From assembly GCA_963783235.1 (NCBI GenBank), contig CAWAMN010000001.1, forward strand, positions 1,488,001 through 1,552,000: a DNA stretch of 64,000 nucleotides. The letters run 5' to 3'. Every line of letters starts with the position of its first letter. Position 1 is the first letter of the stretch. Shown here piece after piece: positions 9,073 to 17,457 of the stretch. Origin of the DNA: Thiohalomonas sp963783235. GTDB lineage: Bacteria > Pseudomonadota > Gammaproteobacteria > Thiohalomonadales > Thiohalomonadaceae. The translations under genes and the position numbers were made by a program. Below the pieces are notes generated by a model. That model had not been told where the DNA came from and ran no database searches. It saw only the letters and a list, made by a program, of their open reading frames with translations.

Positions 9073-9224
9073 AGGGTTTCCTTCTTGTGGGTTGGTTTTT
9101 TCCTGGCCGATCTATAACACGTATTATGACATACCGCCGAGCGCCATTGCCCGTCTAGTGGGCCATGCGGAAAATAGTGTAACCCTCGGCCGTTCCGCAA
9201 AGCCCATAGGTCCGCATGGCCCCA

Positions 9225-10331
9225 CTAGCCTACACCTTCGGCCAGTCGCGCGTAAAAATCGCTCACAAACGCCTCCAGCCGACCGGCTTCAATCGCCTCC
9301 CGCAACCCCTTCATCAGCGCCTGATAGTGATAAAGATTATGAATGGTATTCAGGCGCGCCCCCAGGATCTCATTGGTCCGGTGAAGATGGCGTAAATAGG
9401 CGCGGCTGTAATTCTGACAGGTATAACAGTCACAATCCGGGTCCAGTGGGCGCGTATCCTTCTCATATTTCGAGTTTTTGATGCGAACCACGCCCCGGTG
9501 GGTGAAAAGGTGGCCATTTCGGGCATTTCGCGTCGGCATCACGCAATCAAACATGTCCACTCCACGCCGCACCGCCTCCACGATATCCTCCGGTCGGCCC
9601 ACTCCCATCAGGTAGCGGGGCCGTTCCGCAGGCATCCGCGGTGCGGTGTGGTTCAGAATCGTCAGCATTTCCTCCTTGGGCTCACCGACCGAAAGGCCGC
9701 CGATGGCATAACCGTCAAAACCGATTTCCGTTAACCCTGCCAGCGACTCATCGCGAAGATGCGGATACATACCGCCCTGGACGATACCGAACAGAGCGTT
9801 GGGATTGTCTCCGTGGGCCGCCTTGCTACGCTTGGCCCAGCGCAGTGAGAGCTCCATGGAGGTGCGGGACTGGCGCTCGTCCGCCGGATAGGGCGTGCAC
9901 TCGTCGAAGATCATGACGATGTCCGAGCCGAGCGCACGCTGCACCGCCATCGACTCTTCCGGACCGAGAAAGACCCGGGAGCCGTCCACCGGCGACTGAA
10001 AACGCACCCCCTCCTCGGTGATCTTTCGCATCTTTCCCAACGAAAAGACCTGAAATCCCCCCGAATCGGTCAGAATGGGACCGTCCCAGTGCATGAAATC
10101 GTGCAGATCCCCATGGGCGGTAATGACGTCCGTACCCGGCCGGAGCATCAGGTGAAAGGTATTGCCCAGAATGATTTCGGCACCGGTCCCCCGCAGCTCC
10201 TCCGGCGTCATCGCCTTCACGGTCCCGTAGGTACCCACCGGCATGAACGCCGGCGTCTCCACCGTCCCCCGGTCGAAAGTCATGCGCCCGCGCCGGGCTT
10301 CACCGTCACTCTTTAGTAAGTCGAATTTCAT
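9225..10331 (-). CDS. tgt: Queuine tRNA-ribosyltransferase (tRNA-guanine transglycosylase)
   Basis: Exchanges guanine-34 of GUN-anticodon tRNAs for the queuosine precursor preQ1. The 368-residue protein shows the substrate-binding segment ILTDSGGFQVFSLGKMRKI, with one of the catalytic aspartates, and the second catalytic aspartate in FDCVMPTRNARNGHLF. The C-terminal zinc site is CDCYTC followed by the histidine of NTIHNLYHY. All key residues are present and the length is normal. The start at MKFDLLKSDGEARRG is the family start. queA lies directly upstream on the same strand, so two sequential queuosine steps are co-transcribed; queD is also in this window at 57.8 kb. Confidence 0.97.
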   Translation of the reverse strand: MKFDLLKSDGEARRGRMTFDRGTVETPAFMPVGTYGTVKAMTPEELRGTGAEIILGNTFHLMLRPGTDVITAHGDLHDFMHWDGPILTDSGGFQVFSLGKMRKITEEGVRFQSPVDGSRVFLGPEESMAVQRALGSDIVMIFDECTPYPADERQSRTSMELSLRWAKRSKAAHGDNPNALFGIVQGGMYPHLRDESLAGLTEIGFDGYAIGGLSVGEPKEEMLTILNHTAPRMPAERPRYLMGVGRPEDIVEAVRRGVDMFDCVMPTRNARNGHLFTHRGVVRIKNSKYEKDTRPLDPDCDCYTCQNYSRAYLRHLHRTNEILGARLNTIHNLYHYQALMKGLREAIEAGRLEAFVSDFYARLAEGVG

Positions 10332-10345
10332 CGTAAACAGCCCTT

Positions 10346-10472
10346 AACCACGGGGTGCACGGGGAACAAGGGGAAACCTCCCAGAACAGAGGAGGCTCCA
10401 GACTTTTCCGCCGCCCGGTCCTCCCCAACCACTTTATCGAACACCCCCGTGCTCCCCGTGTCCCCCGTGGTT
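10346..10472. repeat. Inverted pair of HGEHGG-type G/C repeats
   Basis: Two related arms in opposite orientation, about 10346-10373 (aaccacggggtgcacgggg...) and 10441-10472 (...ccccgtgtcccccgtggtt), bracket the queA-tgt gap. Read through, the second arm encodes the HGGHGEHGG tail of QueA. This motif class is found dispersed in many bacterial genomes. The pair could fold in the mRNA between queA and tgt. Confidence 0.6.
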
Positions 10473-11501
10473 CAGATTCTTAGGCTGAGGCAGTATGAAC
10501 ATGGCATCGCCGTAGCTGAAAAACCGGTACCGCTGTTCCACTGCATGCCGGTAAGCGGCCAGGACCTGTTCCCGCCCGGCAAAGGCCGAGACCAGCATCA
10601 GCAGGGTCGACTCGGGCAGGTGGAAGTTGGTCAGCAGGGCGTCCACCACCCGAAATCGGTAACCCGGATAGATGAAGATATCCGTTTCACCGGCAAAAGG
10701 CGCCAACTCCCCGTCGCGTGCGGCCGATTCCAAGCTGCGCACCACGGTCGTTCCCACCGCCAGCACCCGGCCGCCCTGCTCCCGAGTCCGGGCCACCGCC
10801 TTGCAGACAGCCTCCGGCACCTCCAGGTATTCGGAGTGCATGTGGTGTTCCCGTATATCGTCGGCCCGCACCGGTTGGAACGTTCCCGCACCCACGTGCA
10901 GCGTCACATGGGCGAATTCGATGCCCTTCGCGCGGAGGCGCTCCAGCAGGGATTCGTCAAAATGCAGTCCGGCCGTGGGCGCCGCGACCGCCCCTTTTTT
11001 CCGCGCAAAAACGGTCTGATAGCGCTCAGCGTCGGTCTCCCCCGCCTCCCGTTCGATATAGGGCGGCAGCGGCATGCGCCCGTAAGCCTCCAGAACGCCG
11101 AGTACCGGTTCCGGGAAACTCAACTCGAACAGCGCCCCGTCACGCCCGGTGACTTTCACGTCCACGGACTCCTCCACGCGCAGAATCGAGCCGGGCTTGG
11201 GCGACTTGCTGGCCCGCACGTGGGCGATAACCCGTCGCTCATCGATGATGCGTTCCACCAGCACCTCGATGCGTCCGCCCGTCGTCTTCCGCCCGAAAAG
11301 CCGTGCCGGGATCACCCGGGTATCGTTGAATACCAACAGGTCCCCGGGGCTCAAAAGGGATTCGATGTCAGGGAATTGCCGGTCCTCGACGCCCCCATCA
11401 CGGCCATCGAGCACAAGCAACCGGCTGCCGGTCCGCTGTTCGGCAGGGCGCTGAGCGATCAGCTCATCAGGGAGCTCGAAATGGAAGTCGGTGCGCTGCA
11501 T
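10434..11501 (-). CDS. queA: S-adenosylmethionine:tRNA ribosyltransferase-isomerase
   Basis: Transfers and isomerises the ribosyl group of SAM onto preQ1-tRNA to give epoxyqueuosine. The protein begins MQRTDFHFELPDELIAQRPAE and holds the family blocks DLLVFNDTRVIPARLFGRK, GAVAAPTAGLHFDESLLERL, HVTLHVGAGTFQPVRADDI and TNFHLPESTLLMLVSAFAG. The conserved body ends near FFSYGDAMFILPQ. The last dozen residues (NHGGHGEHGGVR) come from a repeat running into the intergenic region, so the natural stop has probably been overtaken by the repeat. It is the first gene of the queA-tgt-yajC-secDF operon and is divergent from the tRNA-Leu gene. Confidence 0.97.
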   Translation of the reverse strand: MQRTDFHFELPDELIAQRPAEQRTGSRLLVLDGRDGGVEDRQFPDIESLLSPGDLLVFNDTRVIPARLFGRKTTGGRIEVLVERIIDERRVIAHVRASKSPKPGSILRVEESVDVKVTGRDGALFELSFPEPVLGVLEAYGRMPLPPYIEREAGETDAERYQTVFARKKGAVAAPTAGLHFDESLLERLRAKGIEFAHVTLHVGAGTFQPVRADDIREHHMHSEYLEVPEAVCKAVARTREQGGRVLAVGTTVVRSLESAARDGELAPFAGETDIFIYPGYRFRVVDALLTNFHLPESTLLMLVSAFAGREQVLAAYRHAVEQRYRFFSYGDAMFILPQPKNLNHGGHGEHGGVR

Positions 11502-11539
11502 GGGCGGCGAATCTTACCAGATTCATTATCAACTCGCCC

Positions 11540-11567
11540 TTGTTTACGCGGCGCTAATCCCTATAAT
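11540..11567 (+). promoter_or_regulatory. Promoter of tRNA-Leu
   Basis: A -35-like TTGTTT (11540-11545), a 16-bp spacer and a perfect -10 TATAAT (11562-11567) lie immediately before the tRNA, giving a predicted start within about 7 nt of its first base. Confidence 0.7.
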
Positions 11568-11580
11568 GTGGGCGGTTCAT

Positions 11581-11667
11581 GCCGGGGTGGCGAAATTGGT
11601 AGACGCGCCAGACTCAAAATCTGGTTGGGGCAACCCAGTGTCGGTTCGAGTCCGACCCTCGGCACCA
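11581..11667 (+). tRNA. tRNA-Leu (anticodon CAA)
   Basis: Complete 87-nt class II tRNA. The acceptor arms gccgggg and cctcggc pair with one G-U, a long variable arm is present as expected for leucine, the anticodon loop ctcaaaa gives CAA (decoding UUG), the T-loop is ttcgagt, and CCA is encoded. Its 3' 57 bp are repeated perfectly at 27947-28003, so the gene is the integration site of the element that follows and was restored intact on the left side. Confidence 0.97.
11611..11667 (+). repeat. attL direct repeat (57 bp, within tRNA-Leu)
   Basis: The repeat starts at gactcaaaat in the anticodon region and runs to the encoded CCA. It is identical to 27947-28003; the bases just outside differ (a/g on the left, t/c on the right), which defines the limits. 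Confidence 0.92.
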
Positions 11668-11725
11668 TAATTTTCAAGTAGTTACGCACCGACCCCCCTA
11701 TCCTCAATTCTTTCCCTTCGCCTCG

Positions 11726-11743
11726 TGGGACACTGGTGGGACA
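11726..11743 (+). repeat. Bipartite TGGGACA repeat, left end
   Basis: tgggacactggtgggaca: two TGGGACA half-sites whose starts are 11 bp apart, about one helical turn. The identical 18-mer occurs at 27814-27831, and a variant with a different 4-bp spacer occurs inverted at 16179-16196 beside the integrase. The position just inside each att repeat suggests integrase arm-type or excisionase binding sites. Confidence 0.65.
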
Positions 11744-11850
11744 GTTCGGAGCAACAACCCCCCTTTTAGTCCGGAGCTTGTCACCGGTTATCGTTGGACC
11801 GGGCCTCGATTGGGCTACCCCGGAGTCGCTATAACATCTCGCTTCACGTT

Positions 11851-13721
11851 TTAGGGGATAGGCGGGAAGAGGCCGTAGCGAGCACCGGCAGCGCCCGAGA
11901 ACACCTCGACCTTGGCGAGGTCCTCAATGTTGTTGGGGGGATCGACATTCTCAAAGACGATGAACTGGCCGAGGTCGCGGATGCTATTGAGGTGTTTAAA
12001 GAACCGCTGCTTCAAAGCCGTCTGGGCGAGCGCCCTCTCGTCATCGGACAGGTCGCCGAACTTCGGGTTCTTTAAGGGATCGCGGTACGTCAGCAACGGC
12101 GTATCGAGGACCACGACGCCGGGATGGGGAAGACCGCGGCTGCGGCAGAAAATGAGCAGCCCGACTTTGAAGGCCGCATGGGTGATCGCCCGGACGCCTT
12201 TGCCGTTGTTGGTGCGGAGCTTGCCGTCGATCCGCAGGTCGTAGGTCTGCTCGTCGAAGGAGATATGGTGGTCGCCCGGAAACTGCCATTCTCTGAGGAC
12301 ATCGGCGACCGTTTGGCAGAACTCATGGGCGAGTCCATCCGAAATCTCGAAATTCGGCTTATCTTTCTTCCCGGCCGCCTTCGCGTTCTCTGACTCTCGT
12401 CGTTTTTCTAGCAGCCTCTGCCTCTGTTCGAGCAGGGCCAGCCCCTGCCTAGTGACGTCGCGCGCGGTAAGCACGTCGGTCAGCGACTGGCGGGTTCTCA
12501 TCGAGCTTCGGCAGAAGCTCCTCAAGCTGGCGTTCGGTTTCTTCCAGATCTTGTTCCAGCCTTTCAAGCTTCTGTTCAACCCCTCCGCGCTCGGCTTCGA
12601 GGTCGGCGACGGTGCAACCCAGGTCGTCGCGCTGCCGGTTTATCTTCGCGACCTCCGCGAGAGCGGCGGCCTTTACCTGCTCAATCTGCGCCAAGCCCTC
12701 GGCATGGGACTGGGCTTCGGGCTTGGCCCCGCAGAGCGGGCAATCCTTGTCGTTTGCCAGTGAGACGAGAAAACCAGCCTCCTCGATAGCCACCAGCCGT
12801 TCGATATCGGAGTCGTAAACTTCGCTCAGACGCGCAAACCGGTCGAGATGGATGCCGATCTCATCTAATCGGCCGCCCACGCGCGGAATCTCCGAGGCGA
12901 GGGCCTGCTTCCGAGCCAACAGCCCGCGGATGGACTTCTGGTCGATCTCGAATTTTTTCTGGATGCGGTCCAGTGTCTCCGAGAGGCGCGCATCCTGTTC
13001 GGCATAGCCGTCGGCCTCGGGGTGCTCTGTCGCTAGATGACGGTCAACGTCGTCGATCATCTCATCAAGCAGTCCAAGTTTGGTCGCCTTGGCAGCGCTC
13101 GCCGCCTTGGGCTTCTCCACCGGAACGACCGCGCTGTCGTCTGCCCCGCTAAGTAAGAGGCGGAAAACGCTTCGCTCCGTCGGGACATCGCCGCGCTGGC
13201 CCCCCTCGATTGGAGACCGTTCGGCCTGAATGGAAGTCTCATCGACGAGAAGGAGCCGTGCGAGGTTGCGGAAACTGAGGCTGTTTTTGGACCCGAAGGT
13301 GTCCTTTGCAATGAATTTCCCCCCGAACCCGAGGCGGGCCAGAAGGAAGTTGGAAAGATTGCCCGGCTTTTTATGGTCGTGCTTGGCGCCGAGCGTACTG
13401 CTGGTTGCGCCTTCTCGGGGTCCCGTCACCAGACCTTCGTAGAGCTTAAAGTTACCACCGGCCACCGACCGGCACAGGGTGAATTCGTCGTCACCCACAC
13501 TGAAGCCGAACCATACCGTGTCGTACCCTTGGCGTTCGTCGATGTCAGGCAAAGGGCCCGAATCCGCCGAGCATGAAGTCGAATGCCTTGAGGGTGAACG
13601 ATTTGCCGGTGTTCGATGCCCCCCAAACGAGGTTGCAGCCCTCGCTGAAACCGAGCTCCGCCGGCGCCTTCCCGGGGCCGGTGAACGCCAGATGCCTAAT
13701 CGTAAGTCGCTGGGCGGTCAT
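11851..13721 (-). CDS. ABC-3C system SMC/Rad50-like ATPase (two frameshifts)
   Basis: Large coiled-coil ABC-type ATPase of an ABC-three-component conflict system. From the ATG at 13721 the protein begins MTAQRLTIRHLAFTGPG and has Walker A GASNTGKS at about residues 34-41. A long coiled coil follows with a Rad50-like zinc-hook half-site, KDCPLCGAKPEAQ, then a C-terminal lobe with the Walker B region GVVVLDTPLLTY and a conserved FENVDPP. The frame is broken by an extra T near 13553-13555 and an extra C near 12497. Correcting both gives one continuous protein of about 620 residues. The start overlaps the stop of the upstream middle-component gene by ATGA. Expected role: ATP-dependent sensing or activation of the effector encoded two genes upstream. 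Confidence 0.8.
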
Positions 13722-14212
13722 GATGAGGTTCCTTGCGGCTTTTCGCGACCTTGAAATTCGACGTTCCAGCGGCCGATCTTTTCGGCTACCAGACGCATAA
13801 TCCGGTCGGCTTCCAGATTACAGACGTTCTCCGCGAGCCAGCGGGCCCTTTTCTTCAACGCTCGGGCATAGGGTGAGCGCATGAGTTCCACGAAGGCGTA
13901 GGCCTCTTCACCGGCCCTGTACAGGAATCCTTGCTCTCCCACCACGACATCGACGAGATGCAGACGCCGCATCAGCGCGAGGCTGGCCTCTATTACGGGC
14001 CGACGCACGAGTAGTTCGCCGCTTCGGTGCGGCAGGTCCGGATGGAGGCTGGGGGGGCCTCCGATGTCCCCCGTATGCACTACCAAGTGATCGAACCATG
14101 TCAATTGGGAAAGGTCGAAAGCCCCGGGGTGGGCAGCATCGAGAACGACGAGCGCCCGCACCCCAGTCTCCAGCGGGCTATTAAAAAGCTCCACCGCCGT
14201 TTCACCGCTCAT
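13718..14212 (-). CDS. ABC-3C system middle component
   Basis: A 164-residue protein starting MSGETAVELFNSPLETGVRA at 14212. Its conserved blocks, VLDAAHPGAFDLSQLTWFDHL, VVHTGDIGGPPSLHPDLPHR and ELLVRRPVIEASLALMRRL, match what I know of the ABC-3C middle-component (MC2-like) family, a small winged-helix-like protein thought to bridge ATPase and effector. It overlaps the upstream effector gene by ATGA at 14209-14212 and the downstream ATPase start by ATGA at 13718-13721, so all three genes are translationally coupled. No catalytic residues are evident. A longer in-frame extension to 14260 exists but lies inside the upstream gene. Confidence 0.75.
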   Translation of the reverse strand: MSGETAVELFNSPLETGVRALVVLDAAHPGAFDLSQLTWFDHLVVHTGDIGGPPSLHPDLPHRSGELLVRRPVIEASLALMRRLHLVDVVVGEQGFLYRAGEEAYAFVELMRSPYARALKKRARWLAENVCNLEADRIMRLVAEKIGRWNVEFQGREKPQGTSS

Positions 14213-15210
14213 CTCCGCCACCGTAGGCGTGGAGGGGTTTCGTTGGCAAAGTGGTGGCACACCCCCTGTTTGACTGGGATGCGGGCATGCGGGGCTAGCA
14301 GTCCGGTGACGGGCAAGTTGGCAGCGTGCGCCATCACGGCGTCGACGCAGCTGAGCTTGTCCGAATGCCCCGCTTCGCAGACGTCGACAACGCCGTGGTA
14401 AATGTCCGACTCGAAGGTCTCCAGCACTTCCTTTTCAGTGTTGTCCCGGTAAAAGCGTTTGAACGCCTCCGCATCGTAAAAACGCTCGCGCTGGCGGGCC
14501 AAATGCGGGCCATGATCTGCGTGGCCAACGATCTCCGAATGGGTAGCGTAGACCTTTCCGTCCCTGTCGCCGTAGGCGTCTAGAAGATGGCCGATGTAGG
14601 GAAGCTCTGAGTCTTCCACACCATCCGGCACCTCGCCCTTGGGAGCCGGCCCCGGATCGGCGCCGAACCACTTGGTAAGAACTGGCTTTACGTGGGGGTC
14701 GTCGAGGATCTCGTCGAGGCCGATACGGGAGATGCGGGAGAAGTCATAGGCTTCGATAAAGGCCCTCAGCTCATCGTCCAGCGGGATAGTCGCATTCTCA
14801 ATGATCGACTCCGCGCAGTGCTTGTCCCATTCCGTAAGGAGCTTTTCCCTGAACGCTGAAGGGTTGAAGATCAGTTTTTCGAGGTTTCTATTCACCCCAC
14901 GGGGGGCCACGAAGAAGTACTTTGTGGGGGCCGTGAAATGGCCCGCTTGGGCGTTGTAAAGGATCTTCCCGATCTCCCTCATCCCCACTTCCGTTGGTAA
15001 AGTCTTCTTGTACTGTTTGCACTGAAAGTTGTGCCATTCTCCTTCGTGGCGGACCGGCGCCAGGAAGCCTACGACGTCGCGGCCGAGATCGCCGGCCCCG
15101 GAGAACCGTACGCACTCGAAATACGCACCCGTGCGGTCGGCCCAATCCCTGACGAACCGTTCAAGTTCTTCGTCGTCCAGCATCAGTATCCGGCGACCAT
15201 AATCTTCCAT
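14209..15210 (-). CDS. ABC-3C effector: restriction-endonuclease-like domain fused to ABC-3C C-terminal domain
   Basis: A 333-residue protein. The N-terminal 100 residues look like a PD-(D/E)XK nuclease: an acidic helix (ELERFVRDWAD, E17), then the aspartate of GAGDLGRDVVGFL (D45), then NFQCKQYKK with Q63-x-K65, as in Mrr-like enzymes that cut DNA. The C-terminal part, through HSDKLSCVDAVMAHAANLPV to KQGVCHHFANE, matches the ABC-3C C-terminal domain as I remember it. Family knowledge predicts a nuclease toxin held in check by, and activated through, the ATPase. It is the first gene of the operon, preceded by 430 bp without genes. I infer DNA degradation on invasion; this is untested. Confidence 0.75.
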   Translation of the reverse strand: MEDYGRRILMLDDEELERFVRDWADRTGAYFECVRFSGAGDLGRDVVGFLAPVRHEGEWHNFQCKQYKKTLPTEVGMREIGKILYNAQAGHFTAPTKYFFVAPRGVNRNLEKLIFNPSAFREKLLTEWDKHCAESIIENATIPLDDELRAFIEAYDFSRISRIGLDEILDDPHVKPVLTKWFGADPGPAPKGEVPDGVEDSELPYIGHLLDAYGDRDGKVYATHSEIVGHADHGPHLARQRERFYDAEAFKRFYRDNTEKEVLETFESDIYHGVVDVCEAGHSDKLSCVDAVMAHAANLPVTGLLAPHARIPVKQGVCHHFANETPPRLRWRR

Positions 15211-15640
15211 TCGCTCGGAGTCTCCCCCATCTTTGACAAGATCAGACAGGCTCGTAACCGACCTGCGCGCCTTTTTTATACTCGCAACCGCCGTTTCTGG
15301 CGCAGGTTGGATACGAGGCTACAGCTTTTATGGCAGCCATATAACGCCGATCTAGTGGCTATTGTCCCCAATTCTGTAGGTTTTTCCTACAAAGAGAAAC
15401 GTCTGGCGTTTATTTCCGCACTCAGCGCCGACCATGGCATATGGCATCAGGATCGGACATAAGGGACGGAACGTGCCGTGGAAATTGAGTGAAGGACCGC
15501 TTTTAGACGATCCCCTAGATACGCATCATTCCGGCTAGCGGCCCGAGAACCTCCTTCCGCCCGGGAGCGTCTAAAACTAGCTCAGTCGCCCGCAAAAGTG
15601 CCCCACCGTGAACCCCGCCTTTGTGGGTCTCTTGGCGGTG
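15211..15640. other. Gene-free leader of the ABC-3C operon with two dyads
   Basis: No convincing gene on either strand. It holds a palindrome TGTAGG-N5-CCTACA at 15375-15391, and a spaced inverted repeat tttagacgatccc (15502-15514) with gggagcgtctaaa (15563-15575), one mismatch in 13. These could be operators for the ABC-3C operon or ends of an older insertion. The stretch is less GC-rich than its surroundings. Confidence 0.5.
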
Positions 15641-15967
15641 TCACTCTTCGTAATACCACCCATCGTCATCTGAACGAGCCCAAGAATCTTGATCGTCGTT
15701 TACCTCTTCTCTCAGCGGCTCCAATACTTCCTTCTCGTACTCTTCATCAAATGGGTCTTGGGTATCGGGCTCGCCCGGAAGTGGGTTGAAGTCATCCAAG
15801 AAGTCCTCCGGCTCGGGCAGCATATGTGGAGGAACGAGAACCGCCCATCCGGTCCCCCGACGCTCAACACCCGTAGTTTCTCCAAATTTTCCCGCGAGTT
15901 CCCTCGCCTTTTTACTTGCCGCCGAAAAATCCGGAAACTCTTCAAAAACTGAAAGCTCTTTGGCCAC
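15641..15967 (-). CDS. Acidic small hypothetical protein
   Basis: A 108-residue frame that starts with GTG at 15967, 8 bp after the stop of the small membrane protein gene upstream, with GGAG just before it. The first half is helical (FEEFPDFSAASKKARELAG), and the second half is strongly acidic, ending DDDGWYYEE. The net charge is very negative, as in some antitoxins, DNA mimics or chaperone-like accessory proteins, but I recognise no family. It pairs with the 47-residue membrane protein as a two-gene unit between the ABC-3C operon and the integrase. Confidence 0.55.
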   Translation of the reverse strand: MAKELSVFEEFPDFSAASKKARELAGKFGETTGVERRGTGWAVLVPPHMLPEPEDFLDDFNPLPGEPDTQDPFDEEYEKEVLEPLREEVNDDQDSWARSDDDGWYYEE

Positions 15968-15975
15968 GGCGGCTC

Positions 15976-16119
15976 CTAGCGTGCTTTAAAGTAGACCCAA
16001 AATCCTGCGAAGGCGGCTAGAACAAGACCGATCACGGTTTCGACAACGTGAGGGTTACCCACCACACTGAGCCATAGAGCGAACACACCTATTGCTACCA
16101 GCAAGCTGACAATCTTCAT
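15976..16119 (-). CDS. 47-residue single- or double-span membrane protein
   Basis: A short frame with a clear ribosome-binding site (ggagtaaca before the ATG). The product starts MKIVSLLVAIGVFALWLSVV and continues through a polar turn (GNPHVVE) into a second hydrophobic stretch (TVIGLVLAAFAGFWVYF), ending KAR. Two short helices or a hairpin in the membrane are likely. It lies directly upstream of the acidic 108-residue gene. Small hydrophobic proteins next to soluble acidic partners occur among toxin-antitoxin and abortive-infection modules, so this is worth testing, but nothing in the sequence proves it. Confidence 0.5.
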   Translation of the reverse strand: MKIVSLLVAIGVFALWLSVVGNPHVVETVIGLVLAAFAGFWVYFKAR

Positions 16120-16178
16120 TGTTACTCCACCCTAAGAATTGGCGTGTATCGGGCCTGGGCCGCCAAGATCGACCAACC

Positions 16179-16196
16179 TGTCCCATAACTGTCCCA
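16179..16196 (-). repeat. Bipartite TGGGACA repeat beside the integrase
   Basis: On the minus strand, tgggacagttatgggaca. It has the same half-sites and the same 11-bp period as the copies at 11726 and 27814, but opposite orientation and a different 4-bp spacer. It lies about 150 bp before the integrase start. Confidence 0.6.
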
Positions 16197-16344
16197 TCAC
16201 CTCGCGTCGTCCGAGGTAAGTAGTCCTATCCTTCTGAAATCTCGAATTGTCCTGAAGCTTCAGCGACAGATTGGCTCTCTGTTGCAAAACCCCGGATCTG
16301 TTCTACGTTTTTCTGGGGAATTGTGACAAGTGCTCATCATACCG

Positions 16345-17457
16345 ATGGCGACGATTGAAAAGCGAGTAACGGACGACGGGCAGACCCGCTATCGGGTCAA
16401 GGTCCGCATGCGCGGCTACCCGCCCCAGAGCGCCACCTTCGAGCGCAAGACCGACGCCCGGCGCTGGGCCTCCCAGACCGAAACGGCTATCCGGGAGGGC
16501 CGGTATTTCCGTACCGCCGAGGCGAGCCGCCATACCCTGGCGGAGCTCATCGACCGCTACAGCCGCGATGTCCTGCCTTACAAGGGGCGCCAGCGCTTCA
16601 ATCAGGCCCGGCAGCTCGCTTGGTGGCGCCGCGAGTACGGCGAGTACACCTTGGCGGACATCACCCCGGCGCGAATAGCCGAAGGCCGCGACCGCCTGCG
16701 CCGGGAGCCGAACGCCCGGAACCAGCAGCGGGGCCCGGCCACCGTTAATCGTTATCTCGCCGCCCTCTCGCACGCCTTTACTACTGCTGTGCGCGAGTGG
16801 GAATGGGTCGATGACACCCCCTTTCGAAAGGTCGCCAAGCTGCCCGAGCCTAAAGGACGGGTCCGATTTCTGATCAAGGAGGAATCTGTCGGTGCAAGTG
16901 GCGAACTCCAGCCAGGGGAGCTCTCACGGCTTCTCACCGCCTGTCGCGCGAGCGACTGTCCCCTGCTCTACCCCATCGTGGTCCTGGCCCTCTCGACCGG
17001 TGTTCGCAAGGGCGAGCTCCTGGGCCTGCGCTGGGCCGATGTGGACCTGGAGGGCCAGCGGATCGTGCTGCACGAGACCAAGAATGGCGAGCGCCGGGCC
17101 GTGCCGCTGGTCGGTCGGGCCCGCGACGAACTTAAGGCCCTTAAGGAGAACCGGTCAGGCAAGACCGAGTGGGTATTTCCAAACCCCTCGGGCGAGCGCC
17201 CCATTGACATCCGTTGTTACTGGCATACCGCACGCAAGCGGGCGGAAATCGAAGACTTCCGCTTCCACGACCTGCGCCACACGACGGCCTCCTATCTGGC
17301 GATGAACGGAGCGTCACCCTCGGAGATCGCCGCGGTCCTCGGCCACAAGACCCTGGCGATGGTGAAACGCTACGCCCACGTCTCGGATAACCACACTATT
17401 GGGGTGGTCACCCGGATGAACGATGCCATGTTCGAGGAAGGCGAAGCCGATGGATAA
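16345..17457 (+). CDS. Tyrosine-type site-specific integrase
   Basis: Catalyses integration and excision of the element at tRNA-Leu. The 370-residue protein has an N-terminal arm-binding domain (about 1-55, MATIEKRVTDDGQTRYRVKV), a SAM-like core-binding domain (about 65-170), and a catalytic domain with the full active-site set: R221 in TGVRKGELLGLRW, K246 in TKNGE, H308 and R311 in FHDLRH, H334 in LGHKT and nucleophile Y343 in KRYAHV. I prefer the ATG at 16345 over a GTG at 16330. It is unusual in lying 4.7 kb from the nearest att repeat. Its last codons overlap the next gene by 8 nt. Confidence 0.95.
   Translation: MATIEKRVTDDGQTRYRVKVRMRGYPPQSATFERKTDARRWASQTETAIREGRYFRTAEASRHTLAELIDRYSRDVLPYKGRQRFNQARQLAWWRREYGEYTLADITPARIAEGRDRLRREPNARNQQRGPATVNRYLAALSHAFTTAVREWEWVDDTPFRKVAKLPEPKGRVRFLIKEESVGASGELQPGELSRLLTACRASDCPLLYPIVVLALSTGVRKGELLGLRWADVDLEGQRIVLHETKNGERRAVPLVGRARDELKALKENRSGKTEWVFPNPSGERPIDIRCYWHTARKRAEIEDFRFHDLRHTTASYLAMNGASPSEIAAVLGHKTLAMVKRYAHVSDNHTIGVVTRMNDAMFEEGEADG

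Noticed and set aside
10449..11681. 410-residue frame on the plus strand across queA and the tRNA-Leu gene
   Set aside because: It overlaps an intact queA and a tRNA; no protein-like features.
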